DNA of 13,846 nt. Source: an uncultured Eggerthellaceae bacterium (GTDB taxonomy: Bacteria; Actinomycetota; Coriobacteriia; Coriobacteriales; Eggerthellaceae). Shown in pieces: positions 1 to 6,795 of the stretch. The notes under the pieces were generated by a model, which was not told the DNA's origin, did not search any database, and saw nothing but the letters and a program-made list of their open reading frames with translations. The position numbers and the translations under genes were made by a program. Within the stretch, counting starts at the first letter, position 1, and every line of letters starts with the position of its first letter. The stretch spans positions 1-13,846 of the forward strand of contig CAKTWD010000033.1 of the NCBI GenBank assembly GCA_934630485.1, in the 5' to 3' direction.

Positions 1-1402
1 CGGTCATACGGAAGCACTGCTCGGGAATCTCGTCGCACTCGCCGTCGATGATGGCAGCGAAGGAACGGACGGTGTCGTCCATCTTCACGTACGCGCCAGG
101 CAGACCGGTAAACTGCGTGGCAACGTGGAAGTTCTGGCCCAGGAACTGCTGCGCCTTACGCGCACGGTTAACCGTGAGTTTCTGGTCCTCGGTCAGCTCG
201 TCCATACCAAGAATGGCGATGATGTCCTGCAGGTCCTTGTAGTTCTGCAGCAACTCCTGAACGCCAACGGCAACGCGGTAATGCTCTTCGCCGACGATAG
301 CGGGGTCGAGTGCGCGGGAGGAGGACTCCAGCGGGTCGACGGCCGGGTAAATGCCAAGCTCGGAGATGGAACGCGAAAGAACCGTACGAGCATCCAAGTG
401 GGTGAAGGTAGTCGCCGGAGCCGGGTCGGTAAGGTCGTCTGCAGGAACGTAAACGGCCTGAACAGACGTAATCGAACCGGTCTTCGTGGACGTAATGCGC
501 TCCTGGAGGTCGCCCATCTCAGTAGCGAGGGTGGGCTGATAGCCTACTGCGGAAGGCATACGGCCGAGAAGTGCGGAAACCTCGGAACCAGCCTGGGTGA
601 AGCGGAAGATGTTGTCGATGAACAGCAGAACGTCCTGGCCCTGATCACGGAAGTACTCAGCCTCGGTCAGACCAGCCAGGCCGACGCGCAGACGCGCTCC
701 CGGCGGCTCGTTCATCTGGCCGTAAACCAAGCAGGTCTTGTTGATAACGCCGGACTCGCTCATCTCAAGGAACAGGTCGGTACCCTCACGAGTACGTTCG
801 CCTACGCCGGTGAACACGGACGTACCGCCATGCTCCTGAGCGAGGTTGTTGATAAGTTCCTGAATCAGAACGGTCTTGCCAACGCCAGCGCCACCGAACA
901 GGCCGGTCTTGCCGCCGCGGACGTAGGGCTCGAGAAGGTCGATGGACTTGATGCCCGTCTCGAAGATCTCGGTGCTCGTGGCCAGCTCGTCGTAATCCGG
1001 TGCGGGACGATGGATAGGCATGAAGCCTGCAACATCCTCGGGAATCGGCTTCTCGTCGACGGGCTCGCCCATGACGTTCCAAATACGGCCGAGCGTAGCA
1101 GGGCCGACGGGCATCACAATAGGATGACCCGTATCCTGAGCCTCGAGGCCGCGGACCATGCCGTCGGTCGAGCTCATTGCAACGGAGCGTACCAGGTTGC
1201 CAGGAAGGTGGGTTTCAACCTCGAGGACGACGTGAATGTCGCCTGCGAGCGTCTTTGCGTCTACGGTAAGTGCGTTGTAGATCGCAGGCAGCTGCTCGGG
1301 CGGGAATTCGACGTCGACGACAGGGCCGACGATACGAACGATGCGTCCGACAGCACCCTTGCTGGCCTCCAGCTCCTCTCTAGAAAACAGTGTCTGGCTC
1401 AT
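1..1402 (-). CDS. atpD: ATP synthase F1 beta subunit, 3' end cut by window edge
   Basis: This is the catalytic subunit of F1, which makes ATP from ADP and phosphate at the alpha/beta interfaces on the cytoplasmic side of the membrane. The visible 467 codons start at an ATG directly abutting the atpG stop codon. A GGAGG sits in the last codons of atpG, 5 nt before the start. The Walker A motif GGAGVGKT is at residues 170-177. GERTREG at 201-207 contains the expected catalytic Glu (E202). The loop equivalent to DELSEED reads DELTEDQ at 401-407. Walker A lies about 12 residues later than I recall for Bacillus beta subunits, because of an N-terminal extension (MSQTLFSREELEASKG) before the usual beta barrel. 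The frame is still open at base 1; judging by family length, only about 10-15 C-terminal residues are missing. atpC would be expected next. Identification is essentially certain. Confidence 0.98.
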   Translation of the reverse strand, partial: MSQTLFSREELEASKGAVGRIVRIVGPVVDVEFPPEQLPAIYNALTVDAKTLAGDIHVVLEVETHLPGNLVRSVAMSSTDGMVRGLEAQDTGHPIVMPVGPATLGRIWNVMGEPVDEKPIPEDVAGFMPIHRPAPDYDELATSTEIFETGIKSIDLLEPYVRGGKTGLFGGAGVGKTVLIQELINNLAQEHGGTSVFTGVGERTREGTDLFLEMSESGVINKTCLVYGQMNEPPGARLRVGLAGLTEAEYFRDQGQDVLLFIDNIFRFTQAGSEVSALLGRMPSAVGYQPTLATEMGDLQERITSTKTGSITSVQAVYVPADDLTDPAPATTFTHLDARTVLSRSISELGIYPAVDPLESSSRALDPAIVGEEHYRVAVGVQELLQNYKDLQDIIAILGMDELTEDQKLTVNRARKAQQFLGQNFHVATQFTGLPGAYVKMDDTVRSFAAIIDGECDEIPEQCFRMT

Positions 1403-2332
1403 TTATTCCTCCAAAGCCGCTGCGCCGCCGACGATCTCGGTGATCTCGGTCGTGATGGCGCCTTGACGTTCACGGTTGTACAACCTGGTCAAAGTCTTGA
1501 CCATTTCGTTTGCGTTATCGGTTGCCGCCTTCATAGCAGTACGGCGTGCGCCCTGCTCGCCAGCAGCCGAATCGATGAGCGCGAGGTAGACGGTGGACTG
1601 GAGGTACGCCTTCATAAGGTCAGTCAGCGTACGCTCGGGGCTCGGCTCGATATCGACGTCGCCATCGTAATGGTCGTCGATATGCTCGCGGAAGCCGAAG
1701 TAAATATCCTGCTCCTTCGTCTTCAAGCCCAGAATCTCATCGAGACGCTTTTCCGGAATGGGGAGGAGGTTCTCGGAGATCAACGTCTGCTCGGCGTTGT
1801 TCTTCGCATGGTTGAAAACCATGATGACCTCGTCATACCTTCCGTTAACGTACCCATCGCTCACGAACGAGGCGATACGAGCCGCCTGGTCGTAAGTCGG
1901 GTCGGCGGAAAGATCGCGGAACTCGAGCATGGGCTTGATGCCCTGATACTCGAAATAGCCGCAACCCTTCTTGCCGCACGAGATAACCTCTACCTCGATG
2001 CCCTGCCGCTCCTTCTCCTTGATGATCTTGTCGGCTTCGCGCAAAACATTGCTGTTGAAGCCACCGGCAAGACCACGGTCGGATGTGACAACCATAACAA
2101 CGCTACGCTTGACTTCGCTGTGCTCGACGAGCAGAGGAACGGCGTCGGTGACTGCGTACAGAGCGGTGCTCTGCATGGCATTCATCAACGACGTGGACCA
2201 CGGCAGAGAGTTCTCTACACGAACGGATGCGCGGCGGATCTTGGCCGCAGCAACCATTTCCATGGTGCGCGTGATCTGCTTTGTCGAGGAGACGGAGTTG
2301 ATGCGTCTTTCTATGTCGTGAAGGTTAGGCAT
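1403..2332 (-). CDS. atpG: ATP synthase F1 gamma subunit (central stalk)
   Basis: This is the rotating central shaft that couples c-ring rotation to the three beta catalytic sites. The 309-aa product begins with the conserved gamma N-terminal helix (MPNLHDIERRINSVSSTKQI, then TRTMEMVAAAKIRRA). It ends with the equally typical C-terminal helix (around TAMKAATDNANEM and LYNRERQGAITTEI, residues about 265-300). These two helices form the coiled coil inside alpha3beta3. An acidic stretch (EHIDDHYDGDVDIEPSPE, around residues 216-233) looks like a lineage-specific surface loop. The ATG is preceded by a modest AGGTAGGT ribosome binding site in the 12-nt gap after atpA. The stop TAA is immediately followed by the atpD ATG with no spacer, so atpD translation is probably coupled to atpG. 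Confidence 0.97.
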   Translation of the reverse strand: MPNLHDIERRINSVSSTKQITRTMEMVAAAKIRRASVRVENSLPWSTSLMNAMQSTALYAVTDAVPLLVEHSEVKRSVVMVVTSDRGLAGGFNSNVLREADKIIKEKERQGIEVEVISCGKKGCGYFEYQGIKPMLEFRDLSADPTYDQAARIASFVSDGYVNGRYDEVIMVFNHAKNNAEQTLISENLLPIPEKRLDEILGLKTKEQDIYFGFREHIDDHYDGDVDIEPSPERTLTDLMKAYLQSTVYLALIDSAAGEQGARRTAMKAATDNANEMVKTLTRLYNRERQGAITTEITEIVGGAAALEE

Positions 2333-2344
2333 GCTTTACCTACC

Positions 2345-3910
2345 TTACACCGATGCCGCGAACTGACCCTTGAACGCCTCAATAGCAGCGTTAAGGTTGG
2401 CCTTGGTCTCATCGGTGAACTTCTTCTCCTTCTGGAGACTCTCGACGATCTCAGGCTTGTTGGCGCTGATGTACTGACGGAGCTCGTCACGGAAGCGAAC
2501 GGTGTCGGCAACCGGAATGTCATCCAGGTAGCCGTTGCCGCCGGCGTAAACCGCGATGGCCTCGTCCATGAACGTCATCGGCACGTAACGACCCTGCTTC
2601 AGAAGCTCGGTCATGTGAGCGCCGCGGTTCAGCTGATCCTGAGTTGCCTTGTCCAGGTCGGAACCGAACTGCGTGAAGGCCTGAAGCTCGCGATAAGCAG
2701 CGAGATCAAGACGCAGAGTACCGGAAACGGACTTGACTGCCTTGGTCTGAGCGGAACCACCAACGCGGGAAACGGAAATACCAACGTTAACGGCAGGACG
2801 CTGACCCTGGAAGAACAGGTCGGTGGACAGGAAGATCTGACCGTCAGTAATGGAAATGACGTTCGTCGGGATGTAAGCGGAAACGTCGCCTGCCTGCGTC
2901 TCGATGATAGGCAGTGCGGTCATGGAACCAAGACCGTACTCCTCGTTCATCTTGACTGCGCGCTCCAAGAGGCGCGAATGCAGGTAGAAAATGTCGCCAG
3001 GGTAAGCCTCGCGTCCCGGCGGACGACGCAGGGTAAGCGACATCTGACGGTAAGCGACGGCCTGCTTGGATAGGTCATCGTAGATGATCAGTACGTGGCG
3101 GCCATGATTCTCGGGGCCAGCAGGCTTGCCATCTTCGCCGGTGTAGACGAAGTACTCGCCCATTGCAGCACCAGCCATAGGGGCGATGTACTGCAGCGGT
3201 GCAGAGTCGGAAGCGGTAGCGGACACGATGATGGTGTAGTCCATCGCGCCGTGCTTGTCGAGGGTCTCAGCAACGTTCGCAACCGTAGAGGCCTTCTGGC
3301 CGATTGCGACGTAGATGCAGATCATGTCCTGACCCTTTTGATTGATGATAGCGTCGATCGCGATAGCGGTCTTGCCGGTCTGGCGGTCACCGATGATGAG
3401 CTCACGCTGGCCACGGCCAACGGGGATCATCGAGTCAATTGCCAGGATGCCCGTCTGCATAGGCTCGTTAACCGGGGTACGCGTGATAACGCCCGGGGCC
3501 TTGAACTCGACAGGACGGGTGCCCTCAGCTTCGATAGCGCCCTTGCCGTCGATAGGCATGCCCAGGGGGTTGACGACGCGGCCCAGAAGACCCTTGCCCG
3601 ACGGAACCTCCATAATACGACCGGTCGTACGAACCTGGTCGTTCTCCTTGATTGCGGTGACGTCACCCAGAAGTACGGCGCCGATCTCGTCCTCTTCGAG
3701 GTTCTGAGCCAAGCCGTAAACGGTCTTGCCGCTCTCGCTGATGAACTCCAGAAGCTCGCCAGCCATGGCGTTCTTCAGGCCGTCCACGCGTGCGATACCG
3801 TCGCCAACCTGGATGACGGTTCCGGCTTCGCGGGAATCAACGCCAACTTCCAAGGCCTCGAGCTGCTTGCGCAGCGCTTCGTCGATGGACTGTGCGGTGA
3901 TTTCAGTCAC
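2345..3910 (-). CDS. atpA: ATP synthase F1 alpha subunit
   Basis: This is the non-catalytic nucleotide-binding subunit of F1, alternating with beta. Numbered from the GTG start at 3910 (521 aa), the Walker A motif GDRQTGKT is at 174-181. The alpha/beta signature PAVNVGISVS is at 372-381, followed by the arginine finger R382. Compared with the short loop usual before LIIYDD, there is an insertion around residues 255-270 (GEDGKPAGPENHG), which I associate with actinobacterial alpha subunits. Two starts are possible: ATG at 3916 or GTG at 3910. I chose the GTG because the extended Shine-Dalgarno GGAGGTGA (3924-3917) abuts the ATG but sits well spaced from the GTG. In addition, the ATG start would make codon 2 a TTA, a codon otherwise absent from atpA, atpG and atpD. 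The gene lies 12 nt upstream of atpG. Confidence 0.97.
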   Translation of the reverse strand: MTEITAQSIDEALRKQLEALEVGVDSREAGTVIQVGDGIARVDGLKNAMAGELLEFISESGKTVYGLAQNLEEDEIGAVLLGDVTAIKENDQVRTTGRIMEVPSGKGLLGRVVNPLGMPIDGKGAIEAEGTRPVEFKAPGVITRTPVNEPMQTGILAIDSMIPVGRGQRELIIGDRQTGKTAIAIDAIINQKGQDMICIYVAIGQKASTVANVAETLDKHGAMDYTIIVSATASDSAPLQYIAPMAGAAMGEYFVYTGEDGKPAGPENHGRHVLIIYDDLSKQAVAYRQMSLTLRRPPGREAYPGDIFYLHSRLLERAVKMNEEYGLGSMTALPIIETQAGDVSAYIPTNVISITDGQIFLSTDLFFQGQRPAVNVGISVSRVGGSAQTKAVKSVSGTLRLDLAAYRELQAFTQFGSDLDKATQDQLNRGAHMTELLKQGRYVPMTFMDEAIAVYAGGNGYLDDIPVADTVRFRDELRQYISANKPEIVESLQKEKKFTDETKANLNAAIEAFKGQFAASV

Positions 3911-3916
3911 TAACAT

Positions 3917-3924
3917 TCACCTCC
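3917..3924 (-). promoter_or_regulatory. Extended Shine-Dalgarno that decides the atpA start
   Basis: GGAGGTGA reads directly into the candidate ATG at 3916 and ends 6 nt before the GTG at 3910. From the GGAGG core the spacings are 3 nt (ATG) and 9 nt (GTG). A ribosome paired over the whole 8-base element could not easily place the ATG in the P site, so the GTG is favoured. Confidence 0.7.
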
Positions 3925-3928
3925 GTCT

Positions 3929-4489
3929 TTACGATTGTTTGAGCGTTTCACGGGCGTTCTCGATTTGAGTGAGAACACTCGCATCGATGCGCTGACCGTT
4001 GGCGCTCATGATGATGCCGCCAAGGATGGACTTGTCGACGCGCTCTTCGAGTACGACGTTCTTGCCCAGTTCCTGATCGGCTTTCTTCTTAATTACCTCG
4101 CGCAGGTGGTCGTCAAGCTCTACAGCAGTGACGACTTCGACTACGCACAAGTTCAGCTTGTCTGCCAAAAGCCCTTCGTAAGCATCCGCTACGCGAGACA
4201 ACATGTCGGCCTCGCCGCGCTCGGCCATAACAGCCAGAACGCCGACCAAAGCCTCGTTGCACTCCCCGAACATACCGCGTGCGATCTGCGCGCGCTGTTC
4301 GGACGTGTAAGCAGGATCCTTCAGCGCTTCACGAAGATCGGCGCTGGTACGCATGGCGCGCAGGGTCTGCTTCAGTTGCTCGCGCACTGCAAGCACGGCA
4401 TCCTGACCGCCGAGCTGTTGTGCGGAATCGAACAAAACGTTTGCATACGTGGCGATTTGCTCTTTAACGATAAGGCGATTATTCGGCAT
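3929..4489 (-). CDS. atpH: ATP synthase F1 delta subunit (OSCP-like)
   Basis: Delta sits on top of the alpha3beta3 head and holds it to the peripheral stalk (b subunits). The 186-aa product has the helical N-terminal domain (NRLIVKEQIATYANVLFDSA, residues about 4-23, then the LREALKDPAYTSEQRAQ region at 52-68). The family's C-terminal block LEERVDKSILGGIIM is at 147-161, followed by GQRIDASVLTQIENAR. Length fits the family. The ATG at 4489 overlaps the 3' end of atpF by 11 nt, so the two peripheral-stalk partners are translationally coupled. The ribosome binding site is weak (around GGCAGGTAG). A 12-nt gap separates the stop from the atpA ATG candidate. Confidence 0.95.
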   Translation of the reverse strand: MPNNRLIVKEQIATYANVLFDSAQQLGGQDAVLAVREQLKQTLRAMRTSADLREALKDPAYTSEQRAQIARGMFGECNEALVGVLAVMAERGEADMLSRVADAYEGLLADKLNLCVVEVVTAVELDDHLREVIKKKADQELGKNVVLEERVDKSILGGIIMSANGQRIDASVLTQIENARETLKQS

Positions 4490-5093
4490 GGAAACTACCT
4501 GCCTCGTTCACGTAGCGCTCAATGACCTTGCGGTGCTCGTCGGTGGTAAGGTCCTCACCGATGAGACGGGCGCAAACCTGCGTCGAGATGTCGGCGATAG
4601 AGCCCTGAAGCTCAGCCAAAGCTGCGTTCTTCTCGGCCTCGATAGCGCCACGTGCCTTCTCGATCATGGCAGCGGACTCGTCCTGCGCCTGCTTGGCAAG
4701 CTGTGCACGCGTGTTTTCGCCGGTCTGCTTTGCCTCAGCAATGATCTGAGCAGCCTGAGACTTGGCGTCGGCCAGCTGCTGCTTGTACTCTTCGAGTACG
4801 CGCTCGCTTTCCTGACGGGCCTTCTCGGATTGCTCAAGTGCATCGGCGATCGTCTTCTCGCGCTTCTCCAGCATGCCCTCGAATTTGGGCCAGCCGAATT
4901 TGCCGAGGACGATTGCAAGAATGAGGAACGCGATGAGCATCGGGATGAACTCGATGGGATCGGGCAGGATAACTGCGATACCCGTCTTTTCCTCTGCTGC
5001 AAACGCGGACACGGGGAAAGCAAACGCCATGCTGGCAGCAGATGCACCAGCAGCAGTCAACCAAGCAGTTGCCTTGTTCGCTTTTACTTTCAC
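4479..5093 (-). CDS. atpF: ATP synthase Fo b subunit with signal-peptide-like N-terminus
   Basis: The b subunit is the peripheral stalk, anchoring delta/alpha to the membrane part. The 204-aa product shows the standard b layout. The membrane segment is at about 46-66 (IEFIPMLIAFLILAIVLGKF), followed by the GWPKFEGMLEKREKTI block at 67-82. A long Ala/Glu/Lys/Gln-rich coiled coil covers about 75-165, and a delta-binding tail follows. In front of this lies an extra segment resembling a cleavable signal peptide: Lys-rich residues 2-7, a hydrophobic core at about 9-31, and a possible cleavage site AFA|AEE after residue 32. The start is GTG at 5093, preceded by GAAGGAGG 7 nt upstream. The stop overlaps atpH. 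Identity is firm; whether the N-terminus is cleaved is inference. Confidence 0.95.
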   Translation of the reverse strand: MKVKANKATAWLTAAGASAASMAFAFPVSAFAAEEKTGIAVILPDPIEFIPMLIAFLILAIVLGKFGWPKFEGMLEKREKTIADALEQSEKARQESERVLEEYKQQLADAKSQAAQIIAEAKQTGENTRAQLAKQAQDESAAMIEKARGAIEAEKNAALAELQGSIADISTQVCARLIGEDLTTDEHRKVIERYVNEAGSFHAE

Positions 5094-5144
5094 TGTGTAA
5101 CCTCCTTCAGGCCTTATTGCATGTGTTATGCGATTGACCCAGGG

Positions 5145-5366
5145 TTACAGGATGAATGCAAGAACGAAGCCCAGCAGTGCAAGTGCCTCAGCAAGAGCAG
5201 CACCAATGATGAAGTTGGTGAACAGACGGCCTGCGAGCTCAGGCTGACGGGCGGTGCCGACGCAAGCGCCATAGCAAGCAATGCCGATGCCGATGCCAGG
5301 GCCGACTGCCGCGAGGCCATAGCCCACGAGTTTCAGGGCAGCAAGGGTGATTACGGTGGTTCCCAC
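5145..5366 (-). CDS. atpE: ATP synthase Fo c subunit (rotor ring proteolipid)
   Basis: This small hairpin protein of 73 aa forms the ion-translocating rotor ring. Helix 1 (about 5-35) carries the glycine-rich packing motif around VGPGIGIGIA. The cytoplasmic polar loop has the conserved RQP at 40-42. Helix 2 (about 50-72) carries the ion-binding carboxylate E60 within ALAEALALLGF. The Na+ ligands of sodium c subunits are absent: the position four after P23 is Ile (I27), not Gln, and E60 is followed by Ala, not Ser. This points to proton coupling. The start is GTG at 5366 with a very strong AAAAGGAGG 5 nt upstream, suiting the high copy number of c. A 130-nt gap with a hairpin precedes it and 51 nt separate it from atpF. 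Confidence 0.97.
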   Translation of the reverse strand: MGTTVITLAALKLVGYGLAAVGPGIGIGIACYGACVGTARQPELAGRLFTNFIIGAALAEALALLGFVLAFIL

Positions 5367-5496
5367 GATTTCCTCCTTTTGTCGTCTTCGGAAAACGCAC
5401 GTCCGAAGACACCGGTTTTACTATGTTCAAACGGCCGTGGTTGAGCCGCATAAACCAAATTCAAGTGCCTGGGCTTTCACCAGGCTGCGTTTGATC
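5367..5496 (-). promoter_or_regulatory. atpB-atpE intercistronic leader with stem-loops and strong RBS
   Basis: This is the longest gap inside the atp operon (130 nt). It holds an 8-bp perfect stem (arms 5410-5403 and 5391-5384, GTCTTCGG/CCGAAGAC, 11-nt loop). Three nucleotides later comes the atpE Shine-Dalgarno AAAAGGAGG (5380-5372). A weaker 6-bp hairpin (GCCTGG/CCAGGC) lies just after the atpB stop. There is no U-tract, so these are not terminators. A likely role is setting atpE translation or mRNA stability, by analogy with the translational enhancer before E. coli atpE; this is inference. Confidence 0.55.
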
Positions 5497-6294
5497 TTAG
5501 TGCTCGGACGTTGCCAGCGAGATGTAGGACGCCGACAGAATGGTGAACACGTATGCCTGGATGAATGCAACCAGGGTTTCGAGGCAGTACATGAAGACCA
5601 GGAACAGGATCCAGACGACCGAAACACCGCCGAGCCATGCGCCTGCGCCCTGGATGCACTGCCAGAAGAATGCATAGGCAAGGATGGAGAAGATGCCGAG
5701 TGCCATGTGGCCGGCGAACATGTTGCCGTAAAGACGAACGGCCAGGGTAAGGGCACGAAGAAGAAGCGAGATGAACTCGAAGAACCAGATGACGGGCACC
5801 ATGGGCTTCGGGAGTCCGGAAGGAGCGATGCTCTTGATGTAGCCCCAACCGCCATGGGCCTTGATGCCCCAGTAGTTGAAGTACACGAACGAGATGAGTG
5901 CGAGGCACCAAGTAACGCTGATGGTGCCGGTAGGCGTCTTGCAGCCAGGGATCAGGCCAACGAAGTTGGACAGAAGGATGAAGAAGAACAGCGTGGCCAA
6001 GAAGGGGATGTGCTTCTTGTAGCCGTGGCCGATAACGCTTTCACCCATGTCCTTGCGGACGAACTGGTAGCCGTACTCGACCATGTTCACGAACTTGTTG
6101 TTCGGAACGACGGTGAGCTTCTTGGAAGCAGAGAGCACGACAATAAGGGTGAGGGCGAACAGAATGAGCATCCAGAAGATGTACTGCGTCAGGCCAATGC
6201 CCGTGTCGCCGAACTCGAAAACCCAATCGGGGTTCATGAGCGAATGCTGAAGCTCGGGGACGAGCTCATTCACCATTTCCAAAGCAGTTTCCAC
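5497..6294 (-). CDS. atpB: ATP synthase Fo a subunit (ion channel stator)
   Basis: The a subunit provides the half-channels that load and unload the c-ring. The 265-aa product has five to six hydrophobic segments (about 36-56, 97-117, 125-143, 165-187, 196-218 and 224-258). The essential stator arginine is R187 in the conserved block ALTLAVRLYGNMFAGH. Where E. coli has Glu after GNMYAG, this protein has His (H196), as I recall also for mitochondrial a subunits. The last helix carries the family's LETLVAFIQAYVF block at about 238-250. The start is GTG at 6294, with GGAAGGA about 7 nt upstream. It lies 17 nt after the atpI-like gene and 130 nt before atpE. Confidence 0.97.
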   Translation of the reverse strand: METALEMVNELVPELQHSLMNPDWVFEFGDTGIGLTQYIFWMLILFALTLIVVLSASKKLTVVPNNKFVNMVEYGYQFVRKDMGESVIGHGYKKHIPFLATLFFFILLSNFVGLIPGCKTPTGTISVTWCLALISFVYFNYWGIKAHGGWGYIKSIAPSGLPKPMVPVIWFFEFISLLLRALTLAVRLYGNMFAGHMALGIFSILAYAFFWQCIQGAGAWLGGVSVVWILFLVFMYCLETLVAFIQAYVFTILSASYISLATSEH

Positions 6295-6311
6295 GAATTA
6301 ATCCTTCCCAC

Positions 6312-6593
6312 TTACCTTTTAACGAGGCGCATGACGCCGTACGCCGCAGCGGTGACGACGAGGGTTGCAGCCTCGGCCAAGACCATAGGTACCGTCATGT
6401 CGCGAGCAACGACGATGCAGATGATGGCAGGGACGATGATGACCGCGAACGATCCGAACACGCCCAGCAGCAACCCGCCGGCTTCGCCGAGGTTGCTGGT
6501 TGCGGTTGCCTTCCTAGCAAGGTTGAGACCGGCGATGAGGGGCATGAAGCCCAAGAAGCCGACAACCACGCCGACGATCACTACTGCAACCAT
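6312..6593 (-). CDS. Small membrane protein, putative AtpI-like first gene of atp operon
   Basis: The 93-aa product is almost entirely hydrophobic, with three probable membrane helices (about 2-23, 41-63 and 68-88). Short basic or polar loops lie between them (LNLARKATATSN, ARDMT), and the C-terminus is basic (MRLVKR). It lies 17 nt before atpB, exactly where atpI (a non-structural factor helping c-ring assembly and possibly ion transport) stands in many bacteria. It is shorter than typical AtpI (about 120-130 aa, usually four helices), and I see no diagnostic AtpI motif. The assignment therefore rests on position, size class and topology. The ATG is preceded by a weak site (AGCAGG or GGTGG). 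It could be an unrelated lineage-specific Fo accessory protein. Confidence 0.7.
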   Translation of the reverse strand: MVAVVIVGVVVGFLGFMPLIAGLNLARKATATSNLGEAGGLLLGVFGSFAVIIVPAIICIVVARDMTVPMVLAEAATLVVTAAAYGVMRLVKR

Positions 6594-6795
6594 AACCTGC
6601 TTTCCACCTGTATTGCCTTGCTACGTTTCATGACAAGCCTTTCGTATCATAAACGAAAAACAACAGGCACGTAACGTTTACAGAGCAAATGCAGTCGATT
6701 TCTTCACGAGCGGTACCCATATTCGCCCGACGGTCGATCGCACAATACTCGCGATATTAGTTCAATTATAGCGCAACCCTATGATTGAGCAGGGG
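6594..6795 (-). promoter_or_regulatory. Leader and probable promoter region of the atp operon
   Basis: This 202-nt gap is AT-richer than its surroundings and contains no credible gene. On the minus strand a perfect TATAAT lies at 6770-6765. About 17 nt upstream there is no good TTGACA, so it would be a weak or activator-helped promoter. A second TATGAT-like box lies nearer the gene (about 6648). Given its position before the first atp gene, this is the best candidate for the operon's transcription start, though readthrough from the deaminase gene is not excluded, as no terminator is seen. Confidence 0.45.

Noticed and set aside
125..3073. 982-codon open frame on the plus strand opposite atpD, atpG and atpA
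   Set aside because: It is codon-aligned with the three genes on the other strand and stays open only because they avoid TTA, CTA and TCA. The three genes share one frame, as their spacers are 0 and 12 nt. Its translation has no recognisable domain.
5347..6633. 428-codon plus-strand frame opposite atpB and the atpI-like gene
   Set aside because: Mirror frame of atpB; charged, low-complexity translation with no domain and no convincing ribosome binding site.
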